A DNA stretch of 64,000 nt from Pseudomonas sp. MYb60 (GTDB lineage: Bacteria > Pseudomonadota > Gammaproteobacteria > Pseudomonadales > Pseudomonadaceae): the NCBI RefSeq assembly GCF_002979555.1, contig NZ_PCOZ01000007.1:140539-204538 (forward strand), given 5' to 3'. This document shows, piece by piece, positions 25,069 through 34,600 of this stretch; the stretch's first letter is position 1, and each line of letters opens with the position of its first letter. The position numbers were made by a program, and so were the translations under genes. Under the pieces are notes generated by a model. It saw nothing but the letters and a program-made list of their open reading frames with translations. It did no database searches and was not told where the DNA came from.

Positions 25069-25971
25069 ATGACCTTGCAGTACCCTACAATCGCCGATTG
25101 CGTCGGCAACACGCCCCTGGTCCGCTTGCAACGCATGGCGGGAGAAACCAGCAACACCCTGTTGCTCAAGCTTGAAGGCAACAACCCGGCCGGTTCCGTG
25201 AAGGACCGCCCAGCGTTGTCGATGATCACCCGCGCCGAGTTGCGCGGGCAGATCAAGCCCGGAGACACCCTGATCGAAGCCACCTCGGGTAACACCGGGA
25301 TCGCCCTGGCCATGGCCGCCGCGATCAAGGGTTACAAGATGGTGCTGATCATGCCCGACAACGGCAGCGCCGAGCGCAAGGCGGCAATGACCGCCTATGG
25401 CGCCGAGCTGGTGCTGGTGACGCAGGAGGAGGGCATGGAAGGTGCCCGCGACCTCGCCGAGCGCATGGCCGCCGAAGGCCGTGGCCAGGTGCTGGACCAG
25501 TTCGCCAACGGCGACAACCCCGAAGCGCACTACACCTCCACCGGCCCGGAAATCTGGCGCCAGACCGGGGGCACCATCACCCATTTCGTCAGCTCCATGG
25601 GCACCACCGGTACCATCATGGGCAACTCGCGCTACCTCAAGGAGCAGAACCCGGCGATCCAGATCGTCGGTCTGCAGCCGATGGAAGGCGCGGCGATTCC
25701 CGGTATCCGCCGCTGGCCGGAAGAGTACCTGCCGAAAATCTACAACTCGACCCGCGTGGACCGCATCATCGACATGGCCCAGCGTGAAGCCGAAGACACC
25801 ACCCGTCGCCTGGCCCGTGAAGAAGGCATATTCTGCGGCGTGTCCTCCGGCGGCGCCGTGGCCGGTATGTTGCGTCTGTCTGCGGAGCTGGAAAACGCCG
25901 TGATCGTCGCGATCATCTGTGACCGAGGCGACCGTTACTTGTCGACCGGCATTTTCGACGAACCCAACTGA
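25069..25971 (+). CDS. cysM: cysteine synthase B
   Basis: The 300-residue PLP enzyme has the internal-aldimine lysine in [11 protein letters not shown] (Lys45), the substrate-loop [14 protein letters not shown] and the phosphate-binding GTTGTIMG. Overall length and the ending [17 protein letters not shown] fit CysM rather than CysK. It makes cysteine from O-acetylserine with sulfide or thiosulfate. Its TGA shares the A with the ATG of rlmD (TGATG), so the two are co-translated; this cysM-rlmD-relA order is usual in Pseudomonas. Confidence 0.94.
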   Translation: MTLQYPTIADCVGNTPLVRLQRMAGETSNTLLLKLEGNNPAGSVKDRPALSMITRAELRGQIKPGDTLIEATSGNTGIALAMAAAIKGYKMVLIMPDNGSAERKAAMTAYGAELVLVTQEEGMEGARDLAERMAAEGRGQVLDQFANGDNPEAHYTSTGPEIWRQTGGTITHFVSSMGTTGTIMGNSRYLKEQNPAIQIVGLQPMEGAAIPGIRRWPEEYLPKIYNSTRVDRIIDMAQREAEDTTRRLAREEGIFCGVSSGGAVAGMLRLSAELENAVIVAIICDRGDRYLSTGIFDEPN

Positions 25972-27323
25972 TGGCCAAGCACGAGAAAGGCCTGCGCTTC
26001 CAACCGACGGGTGGCAGCCGCGCCCCGCAGATTCCGGTGGGCAAGAAGCAGCGCCTGACCATCGAGCGCCTGGCCAATGACGGCCGGGGCATTGTGTTCT
26101 TTGAAGGCCGTACCTGGTTTGTCAACGGCGCGCTGGCCGGCGAAGAAGTCGAGGCGCGGGTGCTGGGCGCCCATGGCAAGATCGTCGAGGCTCGCACCGA
26201 GCGGGTGTTCAAGGCCAGCGAACTGCGCCGCCCGGCGCCGTGTGCGCACGTTGGCCGCTGCGGTGGTTGCAGCGTGCAACACCTGTCCCATGACGAACAA
26301 CTCGCCCTGAAACAGCGCATGCTCGCCGAGCAATTGTCCCGCGTGGCCGGTGTCGAACCGCAAGCGTGGGCAGCGCCTTTGAGCGGCCCGGAATTCGGCT
26401 ACCGCCGTCGCGCCCGTGTGGCCGTGCGTTGGGATGCCAAGGCGAAATATCTTGAAGTGGGTTTTCGTGCCGTTGCCAGCCAGGACATCGTCGCCATCGA
26501 CGATTGCCCGGTGCTGGTACAGGCCTTGCAACCGATCATGCAGCGCCTGCCAAACATGTTGCGCCGGCTGAGCAAGCCGCAGGCCCTGGGGCATGTGGAA
26601 TTGTTCAGCGGCACCTCCGTGGCAGTATTGCTGCGCCATATGGCGCCGTTGTCGGATGCCGACTTGCAGGTCCTGAAAGAATTTTGTGCCTTCCATGAAG
26701 CCCAGTTGTGGCTGCATGGCGAGGGCCAGCCGGAACCGCTGGAAATCGACGCCGTATTGGGTTTTCGATTGGAACAGTGGGGCCTGGAACTGGCCTACCG
26801 TCCGGGTGACTTCGTGCAGGTCAATGCCGAGGTCAACGCCGCGATGGTCGCCCAGGCCCTCGAGTGGCTCGCGCCGCAGCCCGACGAACGGGTGCTGGAC
26901 CTGTTTTGCGGCCTGGGCAATTTCGCCTTGCCGCTCGCCAGACAAGTGCGTGAAGTGGTGGCGGTAGAAGGCGTGCAGACCATGGTGGACCGCGCGGCCG
27001 TCAATGCCGTCAGCAACAATTTGCATAATGCGCAGTTTTTTCAGGCCGATTTGTCCCAGCCTTTGACTGACGCAGAATGGGCCAAGCAGGGCTTTTCTGC
27101 GGTACTCTTGGACCCACCTCGTGATGGTGCCCTGGAGGTTGTGCGCAAGCTCGCGACACTGGGGGCCAAGCGCCTGGTGTATGTGTCCTGCAACCCGGCG
27201 ACGCTGGCGCGGGACACGGTGGAGTTGGTCAAGCAAGGCTACCGGCTAAAACGTGCCGGGATCCTCGACATGTTTCCGCAGACAGCGCATGTCGAGGCCA
27301 TGGCGTTATTTGAAGCGGGCTAG
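25971..27323 (+). CDS. rlmD: 23S rRNA (uracil-1939-C5)-methyltransferase
   Basis: The 450-residue protein has an N-terminal TRAM domain ([17 protein letters not shown]), the [4Fe-4S] cysteine cluster [10 protein letters not shown] plus a nearby cysteine, a SAM-binding motif ([16 protein letters not shown]) and the catalytic cysteine in [12 protein letters not shown]. It methylates U1939 of 23S rRNA. Translation is coupled to cysM and relA follows after about 120 bases. Confidence 0.94.
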   Translation: MAKHEKGLRFQPTGGSRAPQIPVGKKQRLTIERLANDGRGIVFFEGRTWFVNGALAGEEVEARVLGAHGKIVEARTERVFKASELRRPAPCAHVGRCGGCSVQHLSHDEQLALKQRMLAEQLSRVAGVEPQAWAAPLSGPEFGYRRRARVAVRWDAKAKYLEVGFRAVASQDIVAIDDCPVLVQALQPIMQRLPNMLRRLSKPQALGHVELFSGTSVAVLLRHMAPLSDADLQVLKEFCAFHEAQLWLHGEGQPEPLEIDAVLGFRLEQWGLELAYRPGDFVQVNAEVNAAMVAQALEWLAPQPDERVLDLFCGLGNFALPLARQVREVVAVEGVQTMVDRAAVNAVSNNLHNAQFFQADLSQPLTDAEWAKQGFSAVLLDPPRDGALEVVRKLATLGAKRLVYVSCNPATLARDTVELVKQGYRLKRAGILDMFPQTAHVEAMALFEAG

Positions 27324-27445
27324 GATGCCCGTTTAATCCGACTGGCCTGCATACTTCGTGGCCTGTGAGCTGCCAGGAAGTTTGCGGTAAAAGGTTGGCG
27401 ATGAATTTGGCGCATCCAAGGTGCGTCGTAGGGAAGGTAAGCAAG

Positions 27446-29689
27446 ATGGTACAGGTGAGAGCACACCAGCCGATCAACACCGACGGCAGTATCAATCTCG
27501 AGGCATGGCTGGATCATGCCATCAGTGTCGACCCGGCACTCGATCGTGAAGCCTTGAAAGCGGCCTGCGAGTTCGCTCGTGAGTCTGAGCAGCAAGATAA
27601 TGCTTCCAAGAACCTGTGGGCCGAAGGCACTTCCAGCTTCCGCACCGGGTTGGAGATCGCCGAGATCCTCGCCGATCTCAAGCTGGACCAGGATTCGCTG
27701 ATCGCCGCCGTGCTCTATCGCGGCGTGCGTGAAGGGCATATCCCGTTGCCTACCGTCAGCCAGCGTTTCGGCGCCGTGGTGGCCAAGTTGATCGACGGCG
27801 TGCTGCGCATGGCCGCCATCAGCGCCAGCCTCAGCCCGCGCCAGTCGATGGTGCTGGGCACCCAGGGCCAGGTGGAAAACCTGCGCAAGATGCTGGTGGC
27901 GATGGTCGACGACGTCCGTGTCGCCCTGATCAAGCTGGCCGAGCGCACCTGCGCGATCCGTGCGGTAAAGACCGCCGACGACGAGAAGCGCAACCGTGTT
28001 GCCCGTGAGGTCTTCGATATCTACGCGCCACTGGCGCACCGCCTGGGCATCGGCCATATCAAGTGGGAGCTGGAGGATTTGTCCTTCCGCTACCTTGAAC
28101 CCGATCAATACAAACAGATTGCCACCCTGCTGCACGAGCGGCGGCTCGACCGCGAGCGCTTCATCACCGACGTGATGAACCAACTGCGCTCCGAGCTGCA
28201 AGCCACCGGCGTCGAGGCCGACATCAGTGGCCGCGCCAAACACATCTATTCCATCTGGCGCAAAATGCAGCGCAAGGGCCTGGCGTTCAGCCAGATCTAC
28301 GACGTGCGTGCCGTGCGCGTGCTGGTGCCGGAGATGCGCGACTGCTACACCGCGCTGGGCATCGTCCATACCTTGTGGCGACACATTCCCAAAGAGTTCG
28401 ACGACTACATCGCCAACCCCAAGGAAAACGGCTACCGCTCGCTGCATACCGCCGTGATCGGCCCCGAAGGCAAGGTGCTGGAAGTGCAGATCCGCACCCA
28501 TGCCATGCATGAAGAGGCGGAGCTGGGCGTGTGCGCGCACTGGCGCTACAAGGGCACCGACGTCAAGGCCGGGTCCAGCCAGTACGAAGAGAAAATCTCC
28601 TGGCTGCGCCAAGTGCTGGAATGGCACGAAGAACTCGGCGACATCGGCGGCCTGGCCGAACAGCTGCGTGTGGATATCGAGCCGGACCGCGTATACATCT
28701 TCACCCCGGACGGTCACGCGATCGACTTGCCCAAGGGCGCGACACCGCTGGATTTTGCCTACCGCGTGCACACCGAGATCGGTCACAACTGCCGGGGCGC
28801 CAAGATCAACGGGCGCATTGTGCCGCTCAACTACAGCCTGCAAACCGGTGAGCAGGTCGAGATCATTACCAGCAAACATGGCACGCCGAGCCGCGACTGG
28901 CTGAACCCGAACCTGGGCTACATCACCACGTCGCGGGCGCGGGCGAAGATCGTCCACTGGTTCAAGTTGCAGGCACGGGACCAGAACGTCGCCGCCGGCA
29001 AGACCCTGCTCGAACGCGAACTCGCGCGCCTGGGCCTGCCGCAGGTGGACTTCGACAAACTGGCCGAAAAGGCCAACATGAAGATCGCCGAAGACATGTT
29101 CGCGGCACTGGGTGCGGGCGACTTGCGCTTGGCGCAGTTGGTCAACCTGGCGCAGCAACTGGTCGAGCCGGAGCGCGGCAGCGAACAGCTGGAACTGATC
29201 CCGCGCAAGGCCACGGGCTACAAGCCTGGCAAGCGCGGCGATATCCAGATCCAGGGCGTGGGCAACCTGATGACGCAAATGGCCGGCTGCTGCCAGCCAT
29301 TGCCGGGCGACGCCATCGTCGGCTACATCACCCAGGGCCGTGGGGTGAGCATTCACCGCCAGGACTGCGCCTCGGTGCTGCAACTGGGCGGGCGCGAGCC
29401 GGAGCGGATCATCCAGGTCAGTTGGGGCCCGGTGCCGGTGCTCACCTACCCGGTGGACATCGTCATTCGTGCCTACGACCGTTCCGGCTTGCTGCGGGAC
29501 GTGTCGCAGGTGCTGCTCAATGAGCGGATCAACGTGCTGGCGGTCAACACCCGCTCGAACAAAGAGGACAACACCGCGTTGATGTCCCTGACCATCGAGA
29601 TTCCGGGGCTGGACGCGCTGGGGCGGTTACTGGGACGCATTTCGCAGTTGCCGAACATCATTGAGACGCGGCGTAACCGTACCCCTTGA
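27446..29689 (+). CDS. relA: (p)ppGpp synthetase I (GTP pyrophosphokinase)
   Basis: The 747-residue protein has the RelA layout: a degenerate hydrolase domain, where the HD motif is replaced by YRGVREG, a synthetase domain (YDVRAVRVLV, then EFDDYIANPKENGYRSLHTAV), TGS, a zinc-finger/helical region with AGCCQPLPGD, and a C-terminal ACT domain. The broken HD motif separates it from bifunctional SpoT. It senses uncharged tRNA on the ribosome and makes (p)ppGpp. The ATG at 27446 is used, after GGGAAGG; the frame upstream to 27365 is not conserved-looking. Confidence 0.94.
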   Translation: MVQVRAHQPINTDGSINLEAWLDHAISVDPALDREALKAACEFARESEQQDNASKNLWAEGTSSFRTGLEIAEILADLKLDQDSLIAAVLYRGVREGHIPLPTVSQRFGAVVAKLIDGVLRMAAISASLSPRQSMVLGTQGQVENLRKMLVAMVDDVRVALIKLAERTCAIRAVKTADDEKRNRVAREVFDIYAPLAHRLGIGHIKWELEDLSFRYLEPDQYKQIATLLHERRLDRERFITDVMNQLRSELQATGVEADISGRAKHIYSIWRKMQRKGLAFSQIYDVRAVRVLVPEMRDCYTALGIVHTLWRHIPKEFDDYIANPKENGYRSLHTAVIGPEGKVLEVQIRTHAMHEEAELGVCAHWRYKGTDVKAGSSQYEEKISWLRQVLEWHEELGDIGGLAEQLRVDIEPDRVYIFTPDGHAIDLPKGATPLDFAYRVHTEIGHNCRGAKINGRIVPLNYSLQTGEQVEIITSKHGTPSRDWLNPNLGYITTSRARAKIVHWFKLQARDQNVAAGKTLLERELARLGLPQVDFDKLAEKANMKIAEDMFAALGAGDLRLAQLVNLAQQLVEPERGSEQLELIPRKATGYKPGKRGDIQIQGVGNLMTQMAGCCQPLPGDAIVGYITQGRGVSIHRQDCASVLQLGGREPERIIQVSWGPVPVLTYPVDIVIRAYDRSGLLRDVSQVLLNERINVLAVNTRSNKEDNTALMSLTIEIPGLDALGRLLGRISQLPNIIETRRNRTP

Positions 29690-29693
29690 TGCG

Positions 29694-29735
29694 ATCAAAA
29701 CGGTGGGAGGGGCAAGTCCCCTCCCACCGTTGATT
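29694..29735. repeat. REP-type 14-bp hairpin between relA and mazG
   Basis: AACGGTGGGAGGGG (29699-29712) and CCCCTCCCACCGTT (29718-29731) form a perfect 14-bp stem with a 5-base loop. It belongs to the GGGAGGGG...CAAG class of P. fluorescens repeats and lies 9 bases after the relA stop; it can stall or process the relA-mazG mRNA. Confidence 0.8.
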
Positions 29736-29764
29736 GGCGGTGCTCACACCTGATTGGAAACACA

Positions 29765-30601
29765 ATGATGTATTCACTAGACGACCTGCTACACCTGATG
29801 AACCGTCTGCGTGACCCGCAATACGGTTGTCCGTGGGACATCAAGCAAACCTACGCCACCATCGTGCCGCACACCCTCGAAGAAGCCTACGAAGTCGCCG
29901 ACGCCATCGAGCGTGGCGACTTCGATCACCTGCAAGGCGAGTTGGGCGACCTGTTGTTCCAAGTGGTGTATTACAGCCAGTTGGCTCGGGAAGAGGGGCG
30001 TTTCGAGTTCGCCGGCGTGATCGACAGCATCACGCGCAAGCTGATTCGTCGCCATCCCCATGTGTTTTCCACTGGCGATCTGTACGCGCCGCTGGATACC
30101 CCACAGTTGAGCGAAGAACAGGTCAAGGAACGCTGGGAGCAGATCAAGGCCGAGGAGCGCGCGGAAAAGTCCGACGCGCCGGAGCAATTGTCCCTGCTCG
30201 ATGACGTACCCACCGCGCTGCCGTCCCTGTCCCGTGCTGCCAAGTTGCAAAAGCGTGCCAGCCAGGTCGGTTTCGACTGGCCGTCTGCCTTGCCGGTGGT
30301 GGACAACGTGCGCGAAGAGCTGGATGAAGTGCTTGAAGCCATGGCCGACAACGATTCAGTCGCCATCGCCGATGAGGTCGGGGACCTGCTGTTTGCCGCG
30401 GTCAACCTGGCCCGGCACCTCAAGGTTGACCCGGAATCTGCGCTGCGCGGCGCCAATGCCAAGTTCGAACGACGTTTCCGATTTATCGAACAGGCATTGC
30501 GCGACACGCACCAACCCATAGAAGATTGCACCCTCGAAACCTTGGACGCTCTGTGGGGCGAAGCCAAGCGTCAGGAAAAGAATGTGTCCAGCTGCGGTTG
30601 A
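29765..30601 (+). CDS. mazG: nucleoside triphosphate pyrophosphohydrolase
   Basis: The 278-residue protein has two MazG domains. The first has the signature GCPWDIKQTYATIVPHTLEEAYE with EExxE and a downstream GELGDLLFQV; the second has VREELDEVLEA and ADEVGDLLFAAV. It hydrolyses non-canonical and canonical NTPs to NMP and PPi and can lower (p)ppGpp in E. coli, fitting its place after relA. Two adjacent ATG codons (29765, 29768) are both possible starts. Confidence 0.93.
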   Translation: MMYSLDDLLHLMNRLRDPQYGCPWDIKQTYATIVPHTLEEAYEVADAIERGDFDHLQGELGDLLFQVVYYSQLAREEGRFEFAGVIDSITRKLIRRHPHVFSTGDLYAPLDTPQLSEEQVKERWEQIKAEERAEKSDAPEQLSLLDDVPTALPSLSRAAKLQKRASQVGFDWPSALPVVDNVREELDEVLEAMADNDSVAIADEVGDLLFAAVNLARHLKVDPESALRGANAKFERRFRFIEQALRDTHQPIEDCTLETLDALWGEAKRQEKNVSSCG

Positions 30602-30626
30602 GCGGCTGCCTAAGTGAGTAAGCACC

Positions 30627-31172
30627 ATGAGCATTTCCCTTCGCGACCAGTTGCTTAAAGCAGGCCTGGTCAATCAAAAGCAGGCCAAGCAGGTCGGCAA
30701 AGAGAAACAGAAGCAGCAGCGCCTGGTCCACAAGGGCCAGATCGAGGCTGACGACACCCAGGCGCGCCTGGCTGCCGAAGCGAAGGCCGAGAAGGTCAAG
30801 CGCGACCAGGAGCTGAACCGCCAGCAGCAGGAGAAAGTCGAGGCCAAGGCCCGCACGGCCCAGGTCAAGCAATTGATCGAGACCTCGCGCCTGCCCAAGC
30901 TGACCACTGAGGATTACTACAACTTCGTGGATGACAAGAAGGTCAAGCGCCTGTCGGTCAACACGCTGATGCGCAACAAGCTGAGCAATGGCTCCCTGGC
31001 CATCGTGCACCATGGCGGCGGTTATGAAGTGATCCCGCGTGAAGCGGCGCTGAAGATCCAGGAGCGTGCCCCCGAGCGTATCGTGCAGCTCAATATCCTG
31101 ACGGAAAGCCAGGTGCCGGATGAGGATGATCCGTACGCCGCCTACCAGATCCCGGATGATCTCATGTGGTAA
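30627..31172 (+). CDS. DUF2058 family (YaiL-like) protein
   Basis: The 181-residue protein opens with SLRDQLLKAGLVNQKQAKQV, then a long Lys/Gln/Glu coiled coil (about 20-95) and a C-terminal globular part with YYNFVDDKKVKRLSVN. This is the DUF2058 family, described as nucleoprotein or polynucleotide-associated but without a defined activity. It follows mazG by 25 bases and is probably in the relA-mazG transcript, ended by the terminator at 31188. Confidence 0.87.
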   Translation: MSISLRDQLLKAGLVNQKQAKQVGKEKQKQQRLVHKGQIEADDTQARLAAEAKAEKVKRDQELNRQQQEKVEAKARTAQVKQLIETSRLPKLTTEDYYNFVDDKKVKRLSVNTLMRNKLSNGSLAIVHHGGGYEVIPREAALKIQERAPERIVQLNILTESQVPDEDDPYAAYQIPDDLMW

Positions 31173-31187
31173 GGCTGTAGAAACAAC

Positions 31188-31215
31188 AAACCCCGCTCAA
31201 AAGGCGGGGTTTTTG
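31188..31215 (+). terminator. intrinsic terminator after the DUF2058 gene
   Basis: AAACCCCGC (31188-31196) pairs with GCGGGGTTT (31204-31212) around seven bases and continues into T. It lies 16 bases after the stop codon. Confidence 0.88.
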
Positions 31216-31270
31216 TGTGCAGGCCATCCAACTGCTGTGTGGGGCTGGACGCCTGCAGAATTTCAGCGTC

Positions 31271-31459
31271 TCAGGAGCCTTGCGCCTGGCGTCTCATCTC
31301 TAGGGCTTCGAGCTCGTTTTTATAATTATGAGCGTCGCTCTCGTTGTGAAACATGCCGACCAACAGGTCTTGTTGGTGTACATCCCAGATATGAATCCCA
31401 TGGCCCAGGGCTTCGTGGGACATATGTTCGTCGTCGCGTTCAGTTACTTTTACAGTCAT
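31271..31459 (-). CDS. 62-aa hypothetical protein
   Basis: A 62-residue, His- and Glu-rich soluble protein (GHGIHIWDVHQQDLLVGMFH, then a helical end) follows a GGAG site eight bases before the ATG. I do not recognise the family. A plausible promoter lies 50 bases upstream on the same strand. Confidence 0.65.
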   Translation of the reverse strand: MTVKVTERDDEHMSHEALGHGIHIWDVHQQDLLVGMFHNESDAHNYKNELEALEMRRQAQGS

Positions 31460-31509
31460 CTGCTTGCTCCAATCTCTGGTAGGTCTGCGGCAAGTCGTCG
31501 CAGGCCTTT

Positions 31510-31539
31510 GTTATATTATTTGTTAGCTTGCTAAGTAAA
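31510..31539 (-). promoter_or_regulatory. candidate sigma-70 promoter of the 62-aa gene
   Basis: On the minus strand TTTACT (-35, 31534-31539) and TATAAC (-10, 31510-31515) are 18 bases apart in an A+T-rich stretch. The predicted start would give a leader of about 45 bases. Confidence 0.4.
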
Positions 31540-31660
31540 CCGACTTTTCGCGCAACAAATATTTACGGTAACTGCAACAGTGCTGCAGGCCTTGAGAATT
31601 GGGGGTTTGTGGTGTGTGGGCTGCAGTTTTATGACAAAAGTTTCATGTTGTGAGTCCACG

Positions 31661-31736
31661 ATCGCCATCGCAGGCAAGCCAGCTCCCATAGGGAAATGCA
31701 TTCCAAATGTGGGAAGGGGCTTGCCCCTGATAGCGG
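31661..31736. repeat. REP pair in the 31.5-31.8 kb gap
   Basis: ATCGCAGGCAAGCCAGCTCC (31667 on) and GTGGGAAGGGGCTTGCCCCT (31709 on) are two facing REP variants. The remaining part of the 355-base gap (31460-31814) holds the promoter listed above, an A+T-rich stretch and a terminator, with no further ORF. Confidence 0.75.
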
Positions 31737-31763
31737 TACGCACTTCACATCAAAACCGGCAGG

Positions 31764-31800
31764 CGAAAAAAAGCCCCGCATTCAGCGGGGCTCCTTTTTT
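31764..31800. terminator. bidirectional intrinsic terminator after the DUF3108 gene
   Basis: AGCCCCGC (31772-31779) and GCGGGGCT (31785-31792) form the stem, with an A-run before it and a T-run after it. On the minus strand it ends the DUF3108 gene at 31815. Confidence 0.87.
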
Positions 31801-31814
31801 GACTCACCCGCGCA

Positions 31815-32528
31815 TCAGCTACCTTTGACAGCCTTGCCGTCAACCGTACCGTCTTGCAGCATGATGTTGTATTCCTTGCCGTCAGTTTCGACCTGGCGCA
31901 GGGCAACCAGGATGCCGCCCTGGTCCTTGGCAAACCACATCTGGGTGATGCGCTTGCTTTGCGACGGGTCGCGTACACGCTCGACCTTGATCGCGTCGAT
32001 GGAGCCGACCTTGGTCTGGACCTTTTCCGGGCCGATCACGCGGAAATCGTAGGTATCGACGTCGGTACCTTCCGCCACGCGGTAGCTCATGCTTTTCTTG
32101 CCGGCGGCCACGTCGCGCTGCAGGGCGAGTTGGTAGGTCGACTTGTCGAGCATGCCACTTTCGAGGGTGACGTTGACCGGGTCCTTGTTCTCAAAGCCGG
32201 TGACCTTCTTGGCCGCCTGGTCGAAGTCCAGGTTGATCTTCTTGGCCTTGCCCAGGCCGCCGCGCTCGAAGGTGTAGCTCTTGGGCTGCAGAGTGTCCTT
32301 GTCAAACAGGATCACGCTGGTTTCGGTCAGGCTGGCGATCATCATGGACGCCTTGAAATTCAAGGTCCAGGTGCCGTCGCCGTTCTTGGTCAGGCTGCGT
32401 TCTGCCGAACCACTCATGGGCAACTGTTTCCAGTCGGCGGTGTAGCTGGCGGAGAAAGGGTGAAGGTCTGCCGCTTGCACGGCAGGCAAGGCAAACAGCG
32501 CGAAAGCGAAGAGCAGGGCGCGACGCAT
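31815..32528 (-). CDS. DUF3108 domain periplasmic protein
   Basis: The 237-residue precursor has a signal peptide cut near AVQAAD and a beta-rich body starting HPFSASYTADWKQLPMSG, the DUF3108 pattern. An AGGAG site precedes the ATG. It follows purN on the same strand with an 8-base gap, so it may be co-transcribed with purM-purN; this neighbourhood is common in Pseudomonas. Function is unknown. Confidence 0.85.
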   Translation of the reverse strand: MRRALLFAFALFALPAVQAADLHPFSASYTADWKQLPMSGSAERSLTKNGDGTWTLNFKASMMIASLTETSVILFDKDTLQPKSYTFERGGLGKAKKINLDFDQAAKKVTGFENKDPVNVTLESGMLDKSTYQLALQRDVAAGKKSMSYRVAEGTDVDTYDFRVIGPEKVQTKVGSIDAIKVERVRDPSQSKRITQMWFAKDQGGILVALRQVETDGKEYNIMLQDGTVDGKAVKGS

Positions 32529-32536
32529 AAAATCTC

Positions 32537-33187
32537 CTAGGTTCGAATCAAGTGGCCGCTGGCCGCAAGTAACTGACCGTCCAATAATGCACCCTGGTCA
32601 CCAAGAATCAACCGCCCCTCGGCAAACCAGCGTACCGCCAGCGGGTAAATCCTGTGTTCCTGGGTGTGAACCCGTTGCGCAAGGCTCTGCGCCGAGTCGC
32701 CAGACTCTACCGGAACCACTGCCTGTACGACCAGAGGTCCGCCATCGAGTTCCTCGGTCACGAAGTGCACGCTGCAGCCATGCTCACTGTCACCGGCGTC
32801 AAGCGCCCGCTGGTGCGTGTGTAACCCTTTGTATTTGGGCAGCAGGGAAGGGTGGATATTCAGCAGGCGCCCTTGGTAATGCCGGACGAATTCAGCGCTG
32901 AGAATGCGCATGAAGCCAGCCAGGACCACCAGTTTGGGGGTGAAGGCGTCGATCAGCTCGACGAGGGCGCTGTCGAAGGCCTCGCGACCGTCGAAAGCCT
33001 TGTGATCCAGGGTGCGGGTTTCGATACCCGCATCCCTGGCGCGTTGCAGGCCGTAGGCGTCGCTGCGGTTGGAGATCACCGCAGCGATGCGCACCGGGCT
33101 GTCGCCGGTGCGCGTGCTGTCGATCAGGGCCTGTAAGTTACTGCCAGTGCCGGAGAGCAGCACCACGACATCACAGGTCTGGGACAT
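32537..33187 (-). CDS. purN: phosphoribosylglycinamide formyltransferase (GART)
   Basis: The 216-residue protein has the GART features VVLLSGTGSNLQAL, the catalytic region NIHPSLLPKYKG (Asn and His) and SVHFVTEELDGGPLV with the catalytic Asp. It transfers formyl from 10-formyl-THF to GAR in purine synthesis. The ATG at 33187 shares its A with the purM TGA (TGATG), so the two enzymes of successive pathway steps are translationally coupled. Confidence 0.94.
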   Translation of the reverse strand: MSQTCDVVVLLSGTGSNLQALIDSTRTGDSPVRIAAVISNRSDAYGLQRARDAGIETRTLDHKAFDGREAFDSALVELIDAFTPKLVVLAGFMRILSAEFVRHYQGRLLNIHPSLLPKYKGLHTHQRALDAGDSEHGCSVHFVTEELDGGPLVVQAVVPVESGDSAQSLAQRVHTQEHRIYPLAVRWFAEGRLILGDQGALLDGQLLAASGHLIRT

Positions 33188-34245
33188 CAATGAGCCTTGA
33201 GGTTCTTCAGTTCAACCTGGGCTGCGCCTTCGGCGGCCGTGGCGATCTGGCCGATGACCCAAGGCTGCTCGCCGGCTTCACGCAGGACGTTCAGCGCGGT
33301 TTCGACGTGCTCTTGAGCCACGCAGATGACCATGCCGACGCCGCAGTTGAGGACGCGGTGCATCTCGGTTTCGTCAACGTTGCCTTTCTCTTGCAGCCAG
33401 TCGAAGACTGCAGGACGCTGCCAGCTGGCCACGTCGACAATGGCCTGGGCGCCTTTTGGCAGGACGCGCGGGATGTTGTCCAGCAGGCCGCCGCCGGTGA
33501 TGTGGGCCATGGCCTTGACTGCGCCAGTGTCCTTGATCAGCTTGAGCAGTGGCTTGACGTAGATGCGGGTCGGGGCCATCAGCAGGTCGGTCAGCGGCTT
33601 GCCGTCGAGCTGGGTGTTCTCGATGTCGGCACCCGACACTTCGATGATCTTGCGGATCAGCGAGTAGCCGTTGGAGTGCGGGCCGGAAGACGGCAGGGCC
33701 AGCAGGGCGTCACCGGCAGCCACCTTGGAGCCGTCGATGATTTCGGCTTTTTCCACAACGCCGACGCAGAAACCGGCCAGGTCGTAGTCTTCGCCTTCGT
33801 ACATGCCTGGCATTTCAGCGGTTTCGCCGCCGACCAGGGAGCAACCCGACAGTTCGCAGCCAGCGCCGATACCGGTCACCACTTGTGCAGCGGTGTCCAC
33901 GTTCAGCTTGCCGGTGGCGTAGTAGTCGAGGAAGAACAACGGCTCGGCGCCGCACACCACCAGGTCATTGACGCACATGGCGACCAGGTCGATGCCGATG
34001 CTGTCGTGCTTGTTCAGGTTCAGTGCCAGGCGCAGCTTGGTGCCCACGCCGTCGGTGCCGGAGACCAGCACGGGCTGCTTGTAGCCGGCCGGGATCTCGC
34101 AGAGGGCGCCGAAACCGCCCAGGCCGCCCATGACTTCGGGGCGCGCAGTGCGCTTGGCGACGCTCTTGATGCGTTCGACCAATGCTTCACCGGCGTCGAT
34201 GTCTACACCGGCGTCCTTGTAGCTCAGGGAGGGTTGCTTGCTCAT
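33187..34245 (-). CDS. purM: phosphoribosylformylglycinamidine cyclo-ligase (AIR synthetase)
   Basis: The 352-residue protein has the PurM signatures [46 protein letters not shown] and GPHSNGYSL. It closes the imidazole ring of FGAM to AIR using ATP. It heads the purM-purN transcript; the promoter lies in the 355-base gap upstream, shared with the divergent DUF2066 gene. Confidence 0.95.
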   Translation of the reverse strand: MSKQPSLSYKDAGVDIDAGEALVERIKSVAKRTARPEVMGGLGGFGALCEIPAGYKQPVLVSGTDGVGTKLRLALNLNKHDSIGIDLVAMCVNDLVVCGAEPLFFLDYYATGKLNVDTAAQVVTGIGAGCELSGCSLVGGETAEMPGMYEGEDYDLAGFCVGVVEKAEIIDGSKVAAGDALLALPSSGPHSNGYSLIRKIIEVSGADIENTQLDGKPLTDLLMAPTRIYVKPLLKLIKDTGAVKAMAHITGGGLLDNIPRVLPKGAQAIVDVASWQRPAVFDWLQEKGNVDETEMHRVLNCGVGMVICVAQEHVETALNVLREAGEQPWVIGQIATAAEGAAQVELKNLKAH

Positions 34246-34600
34246 GATCCAGGCCTTTAGGGGGGATTCAGGGGTAACGACCGAGTTGGCAGGGGCTTTT
34301 GTAAAGACCCAGCCGTTGACGGTCTGCGAAGGCGCGCGATTTTATCAGGCTTGAGGGGCAGCGGCCATCCTCGGGCCGACGGGCAGGGCCATATAGGCCA
34401 AAAAAAGCCGGTTAAAAAAATGCCAAGGAGCGCCGCCTTGGCGCGTATTAAGGTATAGCCTTTATAAAGCTGTCGTTATGACAGTAGGAAAACTTACCAA
34501 TACCCTGTGAATGTTTTACCGGTGCCTGTGGTCACAGCCCTGGCAAACCAAGTTCACGTGGTCTGTTCCAGCCGCTAAATTTGTCGTTCGGGAATCTTTC
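34246..34600. other. 355-base divergent promoter region, purM / DUF2066
   Basis: It contains a 7-bp inverted repeat GCCAAGG/CCTTGGC (34422-34428, 34436-34442), a possible plus-strand promoter with TTGGCG at 34438 and an A+T-rich TTTATAAA at 34461-34468, and a short palindrome CTGTCGTTATGACAG (34471-34485). No small ORF or REP element was seen. Confidence 0.45.

Noticed and set aside
27320..29383. 687-residue minus-strand frame
   Set aside because: It lies fully antisense to relA, which has all domain motifs; the translation is low-complexity and has no ribosome site.
29694..29735. Intrinsic terminator between relA and mazG
   Set aside because: The 14-bp stem is strong but lacks a T-run and has the REP core, so it is listed as a repeat.
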